Part shown: positions 17,432 to 26,165 of the stretch, piece after piece
Layout: each line of letters opens with the position of its first letter
Position numbering within the stretch: the stretch's first letter is position 1
From: Acidobacteria bacterium Ga0077553
GTDB taxonomy: Bacteria > Acidobacteriota > Terriglobia > Bryobacterales > Bryobacteraceae
Length of the DNA: 34,905 bases
Direction: 5' to 3'
NCBI GenBank assembly: GCA_001464575.1
Contig: LNFE01000198.1
Coordinates: 1 to 34,905 of the forward strand
The notes under the pieces: generated by a model
Databases searched by the model: none
Seen by the model: only the letters and a program-made list of their open reading frames with translations
Told to the model about the DNA's origin: nothing
Made by a program: the position numbers and the translations under genes

Positions 17432-17483
17432 CGCTCTTCCTCACCGGGGTGAGACCCCTTTTGTGTCCTGGTGAGGAAGAGCG
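17432..17483 (+). promoter_or_regulatory. Structured leader: perfect inverted repeat burying the ribosome binding site
   Basis: CGCTCTTCCTCACC (17432-17445) is the exact reverse complement of GGTGAGGAAGAGCG (17470-17483), which ends at the base before the ATG at 17484 and contains the GAGGA Shine-Dalgarno sequence. The 24-base loop holds a competing hairpin, GGGGT (17446-17450) with ACCCC (17454-17458), followed by T4. A second alternative pairs CTCACC (17440-17445) with GGTGAG (17448-17453). Another small stem, GCGGC/GCCGC (17415-17419 with 17430-17434), overlaps the left arm. This looks like a translational on/off switch (riboswitch, thermometer or protein-bound leader). It does not match a riboswitch class I recognise. 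Confidence 0.65.
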
Positions 17484-20105
17484 ATGTTGCTTCGTTGTCT
17501 TTCGTTGGTCAGCGCGTTGGCGCTGGTGGTAGCGCCTTTGTTGGGATCGGCTGCAGATGATCCCACGGACCCCGCCGTGGTGGCGCAGGCCAATGCACTC
17601 AGCAAAGATCCGCAGCGCATTTTTGTGTTCGTGCGGGATGAGATTGGCCTGGAGATCTACTCCTCCTCGCTGCGAGGCGCCCGGGGTGTGTTGCATTCCC
17701 GATCGGGGAATACGCTGGACCGCGCGAGTTTGCTGGTCGCGCTGCTGCGGGCTTCCGGGCAGACCGCTCGCTATGTGCAGGGGACGCTGAACTCGTCGCT
17801 GCAGGCGGCGGTGATCAGCTCGATGTTCGCTCCGCGGAACCAGATTCTGGGTTGCCTGCCGCCGGGAGTGAGCACGTCGAACCCAGTGGGGAGCGGCTTG
17901 AATGGGCAGTTGAATCCGCACTTCTGGGTTGAGTACGGCGGGGGAAACACGCCGCTCGATCCGACGCTGCGGACGAATCAGGCCGGGCAGAGTTATGGGA
18001 CGGCCGGCACGCGGTTTGCGGAAATTTCGGAGGCGCTGCGGCAGAAGGTGACGGTGCGGCTGGTGGCCGAATCGTACAACGCGGCGGGAGCGTTGTTCGG
18101 GTTGGGGGTGGGGACAGCAACCGTGCTCGAACAAACGTTCGAGACGGCGGCGGTGTACGGCAAGCCGGTGAGCATTGGCCATTTCGTGTCAACGCGGGCG
18201 TTGAACGGGTTGACGGCTTCGGCGAACATCTATACGTACTCGCCGTACCTGACGGTGGGCGATCCGGCAGTGGATGTCCGGCAGCAGGAGTTGATTCGGG
18301 GCACGGATTTTCAGGAGAGCCTGACGAACTATCCGCTGAGCAGCATCATTCTGACGGGACTGTTTCTCGAAGTGGACGCCGAGGACCGGAACGAGCAGCG
18401 TCGCACCTACCGGAAGACGATTCTCGATCGGATTGGGATTGCCGCGCGGCGCAACGGCGGGCGGATTTCGGTCGCGCCGGGAGACCTGACGGCGTCGATC
18501 TCCGAGCAGGACATGACGACCGTGAACATCCTAAGCGGCCTGCAGGGGCCCGCGGTGTTTGCCCAGCTCGATGCCCGGTTGAAGGCGATTCAAGCGCAGG
18601 TGGCCGCGATCCAGCCGCAGTTGGCGGCGTTGCCGGCGCAGGGCCCTCTTTCCCCGGTCCAGTTGGCGACGATGCAGGAAGGGACGAAGCTGGCCCGGGC
18701 GCAGAGCATTGTACTGAACCAATTGAACACGTCGGCGTGGGCACGCGCCTCCGACAAGTTTCTGCAGCAACTGCAGACGGGCTATCTCGTACGGGGCTGG
18801 TACAACCGGCCGCGGATCATCGTGGGCACTTCGCGGTATGAGGACGGGACGCTCGTCTACGGCTTGGACCTGGTCAAGCGGGACATGCAGACGATTGCCG
18901 AGGCGGGCCAGCGGCGGGATGCAACTGCGGCGTTTGAGCTGCTGCGGGGTTTGGTTGAATCGTCGCTCGAAGGCGAGATTCTGGCGGGGAGTTCGGGGCA
19001 GGCCGCGGTTGACGTGATCGACGTAATCCGGAGCGCGACGGACGGGTTGACGGTGATTGGCCCGGCGAATCTGGCGGGGTTGGCGGATTTGACGGCGGTT
19101 CCGGCGGCGGCGCGGGCGCTGATCAACGAGGCGGTGGGGCGGGGCCTGCTGGTGATGCTGCCGCGGCGGCCAGTAACGTTGGGCGGAGCCGCGCGGTTTG
19201 GGTGGATCGAGTACGACCCGGTTTCCGGCGAGACGATCAGCAGTTTCGACGATGGCTCGCACGGCGCGTTTGTCGACTACGTGGGCACGCAGTTGGTGAA
19301 CCTGAACTACACCCAAAAGATCGCCGAGTTCTGCGGGCGGATCAATGGCATTGGCATCAGCGGAATTATTTATACGACCGGCGTGTTGAATGGCGTGGCG
19401 AGCGTGACCGAATTCAACAAAGAGATGAAGCGCGCCAAGGAGGACGTGGGCGGCGCCATGGGCCAGCAGCTGATCGGCGCGGGAACGCCGCTGGGCGATG
19501 CGTTGAAGATCACGGTGTTCGATGCCTACGGGGCCTTCGCCGATGAGACCCTGTTTCATCCGCCGCCGCTGCCGGAGAGCGCGGGGCTTTTGCTGGCGTT
19601 CACCAAGGGCCTTTATGACGGGTTCAAACTTGCCGAAGGGTGGTTGAAGAAGACCCTGCCGGACGATCCGGAGGTGTATGCGTTTTTGGGCGCCGATTTG
19701 GTGAACGGGGTGCCGGGGCCGGTGGCGCCCGGGGCAACGGAGCAGACCAAAGTGACGTTGCTGCCGGAGCCATTCTTCTTTTCGAACATCGGCGGAGCAG
19801 AGTTGCCGAGCGTGTACAAGTTCCGGGTGCAGAACCTGGGCCCTTCAGCGCAATCCTACATTCTGGGTACGAATCAGGGAACGGCCGGGGTGGACTACCA
19901 GTTCAGCGTGGACCGCATCGCGGTACCGGCAGGTCAGACGGTGGAGGTGGGTTTCTGCGTGTTTCCGCGGGCTCCGCTGCCGCCGGTGGGCACGTCGATT
20001 CTGGTGCAGCCTAGTGCACGGTCGGAGGCGAGCTTTGTCAGTACGGCAGTCGCGACGACTTTCCCGGTGCCTGCGGTGACCGCCGTTTCCGTGCGGACGG
20101 AGTGA
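17484..20105 (+). CDS. Secreted transglutaminase-like protein, N-terminal part of a giant protein
   Basis: 873 residues. Signal peptide ~1-23 (ends L-G-S-A-A-D). Residues ~40-180 resemble a transglutaminase core: G-N-T-L-D-R-A-S-L-L-V-A-L-L-R-A-S-G, then P-H-F-W-V-E-Y-G and P-L-D-P-T-L, which supply His and Asp positions. The nucleophilic Cys position is Thr77, so it is probably not a functional transglutaminase; similar Cys-less domains open other very large secreted proteins. A helical Gln/Ala-rich stretch lies around 365-420. The last ~120 residues are an Ig-like beta domain cut off by the TGA at 20103. Deleting the single T at 20103 would join it smoothly to the next frame, so this is probably the 5' part of one ~2,735-residue gene. 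Translation may be controlled by the inverted-repeat leader. Confidence 0.75.
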   Translation: MLLRCLSLVSALALVVAPLLGSAADDPTDPAVVAQANALSKDPQRIFVFVRDEIGLEIYSSSLRGARGVLHSRSGNTLDRASLLVALLRASGQTARYVQGTLNSSLQAAVISSMFAPRNQILGCLPPGVSTSNPVGSGLNGQLNPHFWVEYGGGNTPLDPTLRTNQAGQSYGTAGTRFAEISEALRQKVTVRLVAESYNAAGALFGLGVGTATVLEQTFETAAVYGKPVSIGHFVSTRALNGLTASANIYTYSPYLTVGDPAVDVRQQELIRGTDFQESLTNYPLSSIILTGLFLEVDAEDRNEQRRTYRKTILDRIGIAARRNGGRISVAPGDLTASISEQDMTTVNILSGLQGPAVFAQLDARLKAIQAQVAAIQPQLAALPAQGPLSPVQLATMQEGTKLARAQSIVLNQLNTSAWARASDKFLQQLQTGYLVRGWYNRPRIIVGTSRYEDGTLVYGLDLVKRDMQTIAEAGQRRDATAAFELLRGLVESSLEGEILAGSSGQAAVDVIDVIRSATDGLTVIGPANLAGLADLTAVPAAARALINEAVGRGLLVMLPRRPVTLGGAARFGWIEYDPVSGETISSFDDGSHGAFVDYVGTQLVNLNYTQKIAEFCGRINGIGISGIIYTTGVLNGVASVTEFNKEMKRAKEDVGGAMGQQLIGAGTPLGDALKITVFDAYGAFADETLFHPPPLPESAGLLLAFTKGLYDGFKLAEGWLKKTLPDDPEVYAFLGADLVNGVPGPVAPGATEQTKVTLLPEPFFFSNIGGAELPSVYKFRVQNLGPSAQSYILGTNQGTAGVDYQFSVDRIAVPAGQTVEVGFCVFPRAPLPPVGTSILVQPSARSEASFVSTAVATTFPVPAVTAVSVRTE

Positions 20106-20109
20106 AGCG

Positions 20110-23100
20110 GTGGACCTGACCGTACAGAACACGGGGAACCAGGCAATCACCGGCGCCGCGCTGTCCATGGCAGCTTCGCCCGGGTTGACGGTAAGCGGGT
20201 TGCCCGCCTCAGTGAGCGTGGCGGTGGGAGAGACGGCGACGATTCGCGTGACAGTGACGGCCGCATCGACAGCCGTATACAACGCCGGGCTCGCGGTAGC
20301 GTTTCGCGCGCTTAGTTCGACTTGGATTCTGCCGGTGGGCATTGGGACAGACGCGGGGAACTGCGCGGTGCAGGCCGGAGCGGAGGCGGCGGCTTCGGGG
20401 CGGTCGGGTTTATCGACAGTCTTGACCGAGCTGGCCCGGCGGCTGAATACGTTGGCGGGGACGCCGGATGACGCGGCGCTACGCGCTTCGACGATTGCGG
20501 CGTTGAATAACGTGATTGGGCAGTTGAATACGCCGCCTTTGACGGACCGGCGGCCGGCGCTCGAAGCGGCGCGGGAGGCATTGCGGGCGGCATCGGCCGG
20601 GGCGGTGGGCGCGGCCATCAATACGTTGGGGGCGGAGCTTTGCCCGCTGCGTGCGGCGTTGGCGGAGCTACCGGGAGATTCGTTTGCCGCGTTCCTTTCG
20701 CCAACCTCGCAGATTGCGTTGCCGGGCGCCGCGATCAGCTACGGCATTGGGGTGGGCAACAGCAGCGCGCGAACGAGAACATTCCGCCTGACGACCACGC
20801 CGCTGCCGGCGGGGGTGACCGCGACGTTTAGCAGCCCGACGTTCACGCTGCGTCCGGGGTTCTTCAGCAACACTCCCCAGCCCGGGTTTACGCCCACCAG
20901 CCTGACGTTAAACGTGGCGGGGCCACTGGCGCCGTTTGCTTTCGAGGTGCTAGTGACGGCGGTGGACGATCCGAGCCGCCCGGTGCGCCTGGCGGCGGCC
21001 GTAACGACGCGGCCGGAGCTGGTCGCCGTTGACACGGTGACGCCGTCGCCGGCGGCTACGGCGGCGGGCGGGTTGATCAACCTGACGGCACGGGTGCTAA
21101 ACGTTTCGAACCAGGCGCGGACGACGCAGTTATTCTATACGGTTTATAACGCGGCGAACCAGATCGTACGCTTCAACGTGTTCGCGGGAGAGCTGGAGCT
21201 GGGGATCGGCTCGGCGCTACAGACGATCAACATCTCACCGCCGATTAACACCACGGGGCTGCCCGACGGGCCGTACCGGGTGGAGTTGGGGATCTTCGAG
21301 TCGACGCTGCGCCTGAACCCCGAACCGGGACGGGCGAATTTCTGGGTGGGTTCGCCGTTGTCGGCTACGATTACGCTGGCGCCGAACACGCTGGCGCCGC
21401 CGGCGGGATCGACAACGGCTACGCTGCAGTTGAATCGCGAAACGGCGGCGAACCCGTTGGCGACGCTGTTGGGCTCCGTGCAGACGACGGGGCGGCCGCA
21501 GAACATGGCGATCTTGAACAACATTGTCTACGTTTGCGGGGATACGGCGATTTCGGCCGTGGACGTGTCGAACCCGGCGAATCTGGTGGTGCGACGGACG
21601 TTTGGCCAGGCGCAGCTAGGGACGGTGGGCTACGGTGGGACGCCTTGTAACATTGCCAACAATCATTTGTTCGTTCTCTATAGCCGGTTGAACGGGAACC
21701 AGAGTTCGGCGTTCCTGCCGACGAACATTGCGGTGTACAACCTGGCCGATCCAATCAACCCGGCATTTGTGACGGTGAAGCAGATTGAGCGGCAGGACGC
21801 CGGGACGCTGGCCGTCAACGGGAGCACGGGGACGACGACGACGCAGGGCATTTTCTTCAATCCGTTTTCGCAGTTCATTTTTCAATACCACGGGCAGGTG
21901 ATTACGCTTGATCTGTCGGATCCGGCGAACCCGCGGGAGGTGGGCGCGTTGTTTGCGCCGGCGCTTTCTGACCCGAGGCTGGGCTCTGGTAATCCGGTGG
22001 CGCAGACGCTGCCGATTGACAACACGTTCACGTATGTGGCGAGCAGTACGATGTCGACGGATCCAGCGTCGGGCGTGGGGCGAGTGGTGATTGCGAATCT
22101 ATCGAACCCGGCGGCGCCGGCGGTGGTTTCGACGTTGCAGATCCCGGGGACGCGGCTGGTTTACAGCATGGCGCGGCTGGGGAACACGGTGCTGGTGCTG
22201 GGGGATACTTTAGGAAACTACGATGCGCTTTCCGGCTTCACCGGGTTCCTGACGCTGACGGCACTGGACATCACGAATCCGGCGGCGCCGGTGATCCGGC
22301 AGACCGTGACGACGCAGTTGCGCGACAAGGACGCGGCGTCGGTGCTGGCGCTAGCCAATAGCACGTTCGTGGTGGGCGGGGCGACGCTGAACGATAAACC
22401 GGCGTTGCTGCTGGTGGATGCGGCCAACCCGGCGGCGCTGCGCTACGTGCCGTATGATACGCCGGTGGCGGTGTATCCGGTGCGCAATGCGGGGAGCTTC
22501 TTTTACACGCTGTCGAGTCTGGGGCTGAGCACGTACCGGCTGGATACGGTGGCAGGGCCGCAGTTGACGGTGCGGGTGGAGGTGCCGAAGGCAACGGGGG
22601 TGACGGTGGCGCCGGGAACGTTCTCGGTGGCGCCGACGAACGTGATTCCCGCGACGGACTTCGACACCTATGAATGGGTGCAGCCGGCGGCGAACACGAT
22701 TTCGTGGAACCTGAATTTGACGGGGCTGCAGGTGGGATCGGTAAAGCAGGTGATCCGCGGCGGGCGCGTGGATTTCACGCTGCCGACGTTCGGCCCCGGC
22801 ACGTTTGCGCTGCCGCCGGTGACGGTGATGACGGACCAGATTCTCGCGATGGCGCCGGCGGAGCGGATCAGCAATGCGGGGGTGGCTTCGACCTTTGCCG
22901 TGACGCTACGGAATCCGCTGCCGACGCCGCAGACGTTCAATCTGTCGGTGAGCGGCTTGAACCCGGCGTGGGTGAGTCTGCCGCCTGCGGTGACGGTGGG
23001 GGCGAATGCTACGGTGAACTTCAGTCTGGTGGTGACGCCGGACCTGAAAGTGTTTCCATTCTCGCGCTACCAGTTTGTGTTGACCGCGCAAACGGCCGGG

Positions 23101-25698
23101 GGGATTCTGGGCTCGGTGGCCGGACGGATGTTTGTGGTTTCGAGCGGGGCGGCGGGCGGGAACAGCCCGGCTTCGATTGTGTCGCTGAACGCGGCGCTGC
23201 TGCCGCCAAACGTGATGATTGGCCGGTCCGGGCAGGCGACGACGACGCTGCGACTCGAGAACACGGGGAACGTGAATCTGGGGATTTCGATGGGGCTGCT
23301 GGTGCCGAGCTCCTACGGGGCGACGTTCACGCGGAACGACTTCACCGTGCGGCCGGGGCCGGAGAACGTAGAGGAGGTCACGATCACATTCAACGCGGGG
23401 CCGAATGCGGCGGCGGGGCCGTTCCGGGTGTTTGCGAACAATCTGGACATTACGGGGACGTTGACCGTGTTGCCGCAGGGGGTGACGCTGGCGTTGACGC
23501 CGGGCGCGGGGCTGACGACCACGGCGTTTGCCGCGACAGTGACGAACACGGGCACGGCCGCGGATACGTTCGATCTGGCGGCCGCGGGGGCGCTGGGGCC
23601 GGTGGTGACCGTGACTCCGAACACGGTGACGCTGGCCCCCGGGGCTTCTGCCAACGTGGCGTTGGCCATTGGCAATGCAGCGGTGCTGATCTCCGGGGCG
23701 ACGTCATTTGATTTGATCGCGACGTCGCGAGCCAATGCCGCGGCAAGGGCACGGGCGCGGGCGACGGTGAATGTTCCCGGGGTGAAGGGCGTGCTGGCGG
23801 CGCTGGATCCATCGCCGGCGGCTACGGCGTTGACGCTGTCGGTGAACAACACCGGGAACGGCGATGACGAGTACTCAGTGCGGGTTTCGGGCACGACAGG
23901 CACGGCGGCGGCGACGCTGCGCGACCTGGCGACGAATCAACCGGTGGCGGCGATTGCGCGGATGACGCTGCAGGGTCTGGGGCTGGGACAGTTGCCGGTG
24001 GCGGCTAGCGGTGCGGGGACGATTACGGTGACGGTGCAGTCGTTGAGCGATCCGGCGATTCAGTCGGTCGCGACGGCGACGGTGGGTTCGCCGGTTGTGG
24101 AGCCGCCTCCGGTGGAGCCGCCGCCGGTTGTTCCGCCACCAGTGACGCCGAACCAGGCGCCGGTGTCGCGGGCGGGGGCGAACCGGGATGTACCGATCCG
24201 GCGGGTGGCGACGTTGGATGGCAGGGCGAGTGCGGACCCGGACAACCGGCCGCAGCCGTTGACCCATGCGTGGACGCTGCTCAGCAAACCGAACGGCAGC
24301 CAGCTGGCGACGGCGGGCATCGTCAACGCCGGGCAGGCGTTGGCTTCGTTTACTCCGGATGTGTTCGGCGAGTACACGTTCCGGTTGACGGTTTCTGACG
24401 GCGCGCTGGCGGGGACGTCCGAGGTCGTGATCCGCTGCGTGAACCAGTTGCCGGTGGCCGATGCGGGGCCAGATGCAAATACTCTCGTGAACCGGACGGT
24501 GATTCTGCAGGGCGACCAATCCTTCGACCCGGATGGAGACCGGATCAGCTACGCCTGGCGGCTGCTGAGCGCGCCGGCGGGCAGCGCGGTGACCACGGTG
24601 CGGAACAGCTGGACGGTGCAGCCGTACTTTATTCCGGACCGGCCGGGGACGTACCGGTTCTCGTTGACGGTGCGGGACGGGCTGGCGGAGAGCGCGCCGG
24701 ACCTGTTCGATGTCAACGTTTACGAAACGAACCCACCGGCGAGCCCGGCGCGGGCGGCGGCGGCGCGGAGCGTCTTCCCTGCTCCGATTACGGGTCCGGC
24801 GGCAACGACCCCGGTCGTGTGGCGGATTGTGAGTGTGGCGCGGGATAGCCGGTTGAACGAGACCGACGTGAACAACGGCCGGTTTGTGCCGGACGTGCCA
24901 GGCTTCTATGTGCTGCGGCGGGAGGGGGAGAGTTCGGCCACGAACTTCGTCTTCGCTTCGGCCGCGGCTTGCGATACCGATGCGGACGGGACGGTGAACG
25001 AACTCGATCTGCAGCTGCTGATCGGGCTGTTCGGGAGCGCCACGGCGCCGGAGGTGTTGGCTTGTTCGGCGCCGCCGCCGGTGACCGTTCCGGAGCGGCC
25101 GTACTTCCACGCGGAGCCTCGATTGATCCAACTGACATGGCAGCGGGGGACTCCCGTGCCGGAGCCGCGGACGGTGTTCCTGGACGGCGACGTGGCCGAG
25201 TACCGGGTGACGGTGGTGGGCCGGGGCTTCATTGTGCCGACGCCGGCGCAGGGTTCGCTGCCGACCAACGACCGGGTGGCGCTGCGGTTTGCGCCGGGGT
25301 CACTGGCGCCGGGGATCTACGAGGATCAGGTGGTGTTCGTGCCGTCGGGCGGGGCGGAGGCTGTGATCGTGCGGGTGCTGCTGACGGTGATTGATACGCC
25401 GCAGTTGCTGGTGGACCAACGGCCGCTGGTGTTCCGGTATCGGCGGGGTGGGGCGATGCCGGCAGCGCAGACGCTGTACGTGACGGCTACGGCCAAGCCG
25501 ATCCGCTTTGAAGCTGCGGTGGCGACGGGCGCCTGGTTGATGGTGAATCCGGGGTTGGCGCAGATTCCGGCGAACCTGCGGGTGGAGGTGGACCCGCGGA
25601 CGCTGGCGCCGGGTACGTACAGCGGGCTGATTCGCGTAACGGCGGCCGAGGCAGCGAACTCACCGAAGGAGGTGCCGGTCACGTTGATCGTCGAGTGA
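20110..25698 (+). CDS. Giant multidomain secreted protein, C-terminal part (LVIVD, Ig-like, PKD, dockerin-like, BACON-like)
   Basis: 1,862 residues from the GTG at 20110, with no signal peptide, so alone it could not be exported. It begins inside an Ig-like domain (L-T-V-Q-N-T-G-N-Q). Domains by position: Ig-like/CARDB-type repeats to ~21400; five or so LVIVD-type repeats at ~21480-22560 (I-T-L-D-L-S-D-P-A-N-P, L-T-A-L-D-I-T-N-P-A-A-P); further Ig-like domains to ~24060; a Pro/Val/Glu linker at 24098-24150; two PKD-type domains at ~24150-24725 (A-D-A-G-P-D-A, D-P-D-G-D); a dockerin-like calcium loop D-T-D-A-D-G-T-V-N-E-L-D at ~24973; and two BACON-like domains at the end (L-A-P-G-T-Y-S-G-L-I). 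GGAG at 20099-20102 could allow reinitiation, but continuity with the upstream frame suggests a single broken gene. Likely an adhesive or carbohydrate-binding surface protein. Confidence 0.7.
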   Translation: MDLTVQNTGNQAITGAALSMAASPGLTVSGLPASVSVAVGETATIRVTVTAASTAVYNAGLAVAFRALSSTWILPVGIGTDAGNCAVQAGAEAAASGRSGLSTVLTELARRLNTLAGTPDDAALRASTIAALNNVIGQLNTPPLTDRRPALEAAREALRAASAGAVGAAINTLGAELCPLRAALAELPGDSFAAFLSPTSQIALPGAAISYGIGVGNSSARTRTFRLTTTPLPAGVTATFSSPTFTLRPGFFSNTPQPGFTPTSLTLNVAGPLAPFAFEVLVTAVDDPSRPVRLAAAVTTRPELVAVDTVTPSPAATAAGGLINLTARVLNVSNQARTTQLFYTVYNAANQIVRFNVFAGELELGIGSALQTINISPPINTTGLPDGPYRVELGIFESTLRLNPEPGRANFWVGSPLSATITLAPNTLAPPAGSTTATLQLNRETAANPLATLLGSVQTTGRPQNMAILNNIVYVCGDTAISAVDVSNPANLVVRRTFGQAQLGTVGYGGTPCNIANNHLFVLYSRLNGNQSSAFLPTNIAVYNLADPINPAFVTVKQIERQDAGTLAVNGSTGTTTTQGIFFNPFSQFIFQYHGQVITLDLSDPANPREVGALFAPALSDPRLGSGNPVAQTLPIDNTFTYVASSTMSTDPASGVGRVVIANLSNPAAPAVVSTLQIPGTRLVYSMARLGNTVLVLGDTLGNYDALSGFTGFLTLTALDITNPAAPVIRQTVTTQLRDKDAASVLALANSTFVVGGATLNDKPALLLVDAANPAALRYVPYDTPVAVYPVRNAGSFFYTLSSLGLSTYRLDTVAGPQLTVRVEVPKATGVTVAPGTFSVAPTNVIPATDFDTYEWVQPAANTISWNLNLTGLQVGSVKQVIRGGRVDFTLPTFGPGTFALPPVTVMTDQILAMAPAERISNAGVASTFAVTLRNPLPTPQTFNLSVSGLNPAWVSLPPAVTVGANATVNFSLVVTPDLKVFPFSRYQFVLTAQTAGGILGSVAGRMFVVSSGAAGGNSPASIVSLNAALLPPNVMIGRSGQATTTLRLENTGNVNLGISMGLLVPSSYGATFTRNDFTVRPGPENVEEVTITFNAGPNAAAGPFRVFANNLDITGTLTVLPQGVTLALTPGAGLTTTAFAATVTNTGTAADTFDLAAAGALGPVVTVTPNTVTLAPGASANVALAIGNAAVLISGATSFDLIATSRANAAARARARATVNVPGVKGVLAALDPSPAATALTLSVNNTGNGDDEYSVRVSGTTGTAAATLRDLATNQPVAAIARMTLQGLGLGQLPVAASGAGTITVTVQSLSDPAIQSVATATVGSPVVEPPPVEPPPVVPPPVTPNQAPVSRAGANRDVPIRRVATLDGRASADPDNRPQPLTHAWTLLSKPNGSQLATAGIVNAGQALASFTPDVFGEYTFRLTVSDGALAGTSEVVIRCVNQLPVADAGPDANTLVNRTVILQGDQSFDPDGDRISYAWRLLSAPAGSAVTTVRNSWTVQPYFIPDRPGTYRFSLTVRDGLAESAPDLFDVNVYETNPPASPARAAAARSVFPAPITGPAATTPVVWRIVSVARDSRLNETDVNNGRFVPDVPGFYVLRREGESSATNFVFASAAACDTDADGTVNELDLQLLIGLFGSATAPEVLACSAPPPVTVPERPYFHAEPRLIQLTWQRGTPVPEPRTVFLDGDVAEYRVTVVGRGFIVPTPAQGSLPTNDRVALRFAPGSLAPGIYEDQVVFVPSGGAEAVIVRVLLTVIDTPQLLVDQRPLVFRYRRGGAMPAAQTLYVTATAKPIRFEAAVATGAWLMVNPGLAQIPANLRVEVDPRTLAPGTYSGLIRVTAAEAANSPKEVPVTLIVE
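24719..24735 (+). repeat. Dispersed low-GC repeat, copy 3 (17 bases)
   Basis: TTTACGAAACGAACCCA, identical to 12984-13000. Here it is read in a different frame (encoding Y-E-T-N-P), so the match is at DNA level and not from protein homology. Confidence 0.45.
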
Positions 25699-25701
25699 GG
25701 G

Positions 25702-26127
25702 CTAGGAGCTGGTGTGGTCGTGGACGATCTTCCAGCCCTGCTTGGTTTTGCGCAACACCAGGGTGAATTGGCCGGTGGCGTCGCCGCCACCGGCCGCCGA
25801 GCGGGTGAGGAAGAACTTGCCGAGGACAAGGGCGTGGTCGGCGCCGAGCGGGCGGGATTCGAGGATCTCGAAGCGAAGCTTGCCCATGGACTCGGGGGTG
25901 CCGTAGGTCTTTTTATAACGGGCGAGGACGTCGGCGTAGCCCCGATTGAGAGCCTTGCCGAAGAAGGTGATTTGGGGCGAGTTTTCGTAGGTCGCCGCAA
26001 ACGCATCGAGGTCGCCACGGTTCCAGGCAGCGGTCTGTTCGGTGAGCACGGCGCGGACGGCGGCGTCTCCGGTTCGATTCTGCGCGCAAAGAGGAAGGGT
26101 AAAAAGTAGGGCCAATACCAGACGCAT
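25702..26127 (-). CDS. Exported SnoaL/DUF4440-like (NTF2 fold) protein
   Basis: 141 residues from the ATG at 26127; longer in-frame starts upstream would cross the promoter and lack the signal peptide. Signal peptide: R-L-V-L-A-L-L-F-T-L-P-L-C-A-Q (cleavage near residue 16). The mature part has the NTF2-like pattern of DUF4440/SnoaL proteins: V-L-T-E-Q-T-A-A-W-N-R-G-D-L-D-A-F, then I-T-F-F-G, and near the C-terminus W-K-I-V-H-D-H-T-S-S. These small cone-shaped proteins bind ligands or act as isomerases/hydrolases; no substrate can be named. It is convergent with the giant protein gene (3-base gap) and divergent from glcE. Confidence 0.85.
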   Translation of the reverse strand: MRLVLALLFTLPLCAQNRTGDAAVRAVLTEQTAAWNRGDLDAFAATYENSPQITFFGKALNRGYADVLARYKKTYGTPESMGKLRFEILESRPLGADHALVLGKFFLTRSAAGGGDATGQFTLVLRKTKQGWKIVHDHTSS

Positions 26128-26137
26128 GGTGAGAACA

Positions 26138-26165
26138 ATTATACTTGCAGGTTCAGGATGTCCAA
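26138..26165 (-). promoter_or_regulatory. Promoter of the SnoaL-like gene, overlapping a divergent -10 for glcE
   Basis: On the minus strand, TTGGAC (26165-26160), a 16-base spacer and a consensus TATAAT (26143-26138) make a good sigma-70-type promoter; the predicted start is only a few bases before the ATG at 26127. On the plus strand TATACT (26140-26145) overlaps it and lies 12 bases before the glcE ATG at 26158, but a plus-strand -35 is not evident. Confidence 0.55.

Noticed and set aside
16791..18182. 463-codon minus-strand open frame across the thioredoxin gene and leader
   Set aside because: Arg/His/Gln-rich, no domain, and it runs opposite three well-supported genes and the structured leader.
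20095..20112. Programmed +1 frameshift at GAG TGA
   Set aside because: The codon before the stop is not slippery and the context differs from prfB-type sites; a mutation, sequencing error or reinitiation fits better.
24098..24150. Possible tandem DNA repeat (GTGGAGCCGCC-like units)
   Set aside because: It is the codon pattern of a short Pro/Val/Glu linker between domains, not an independent repeat array.
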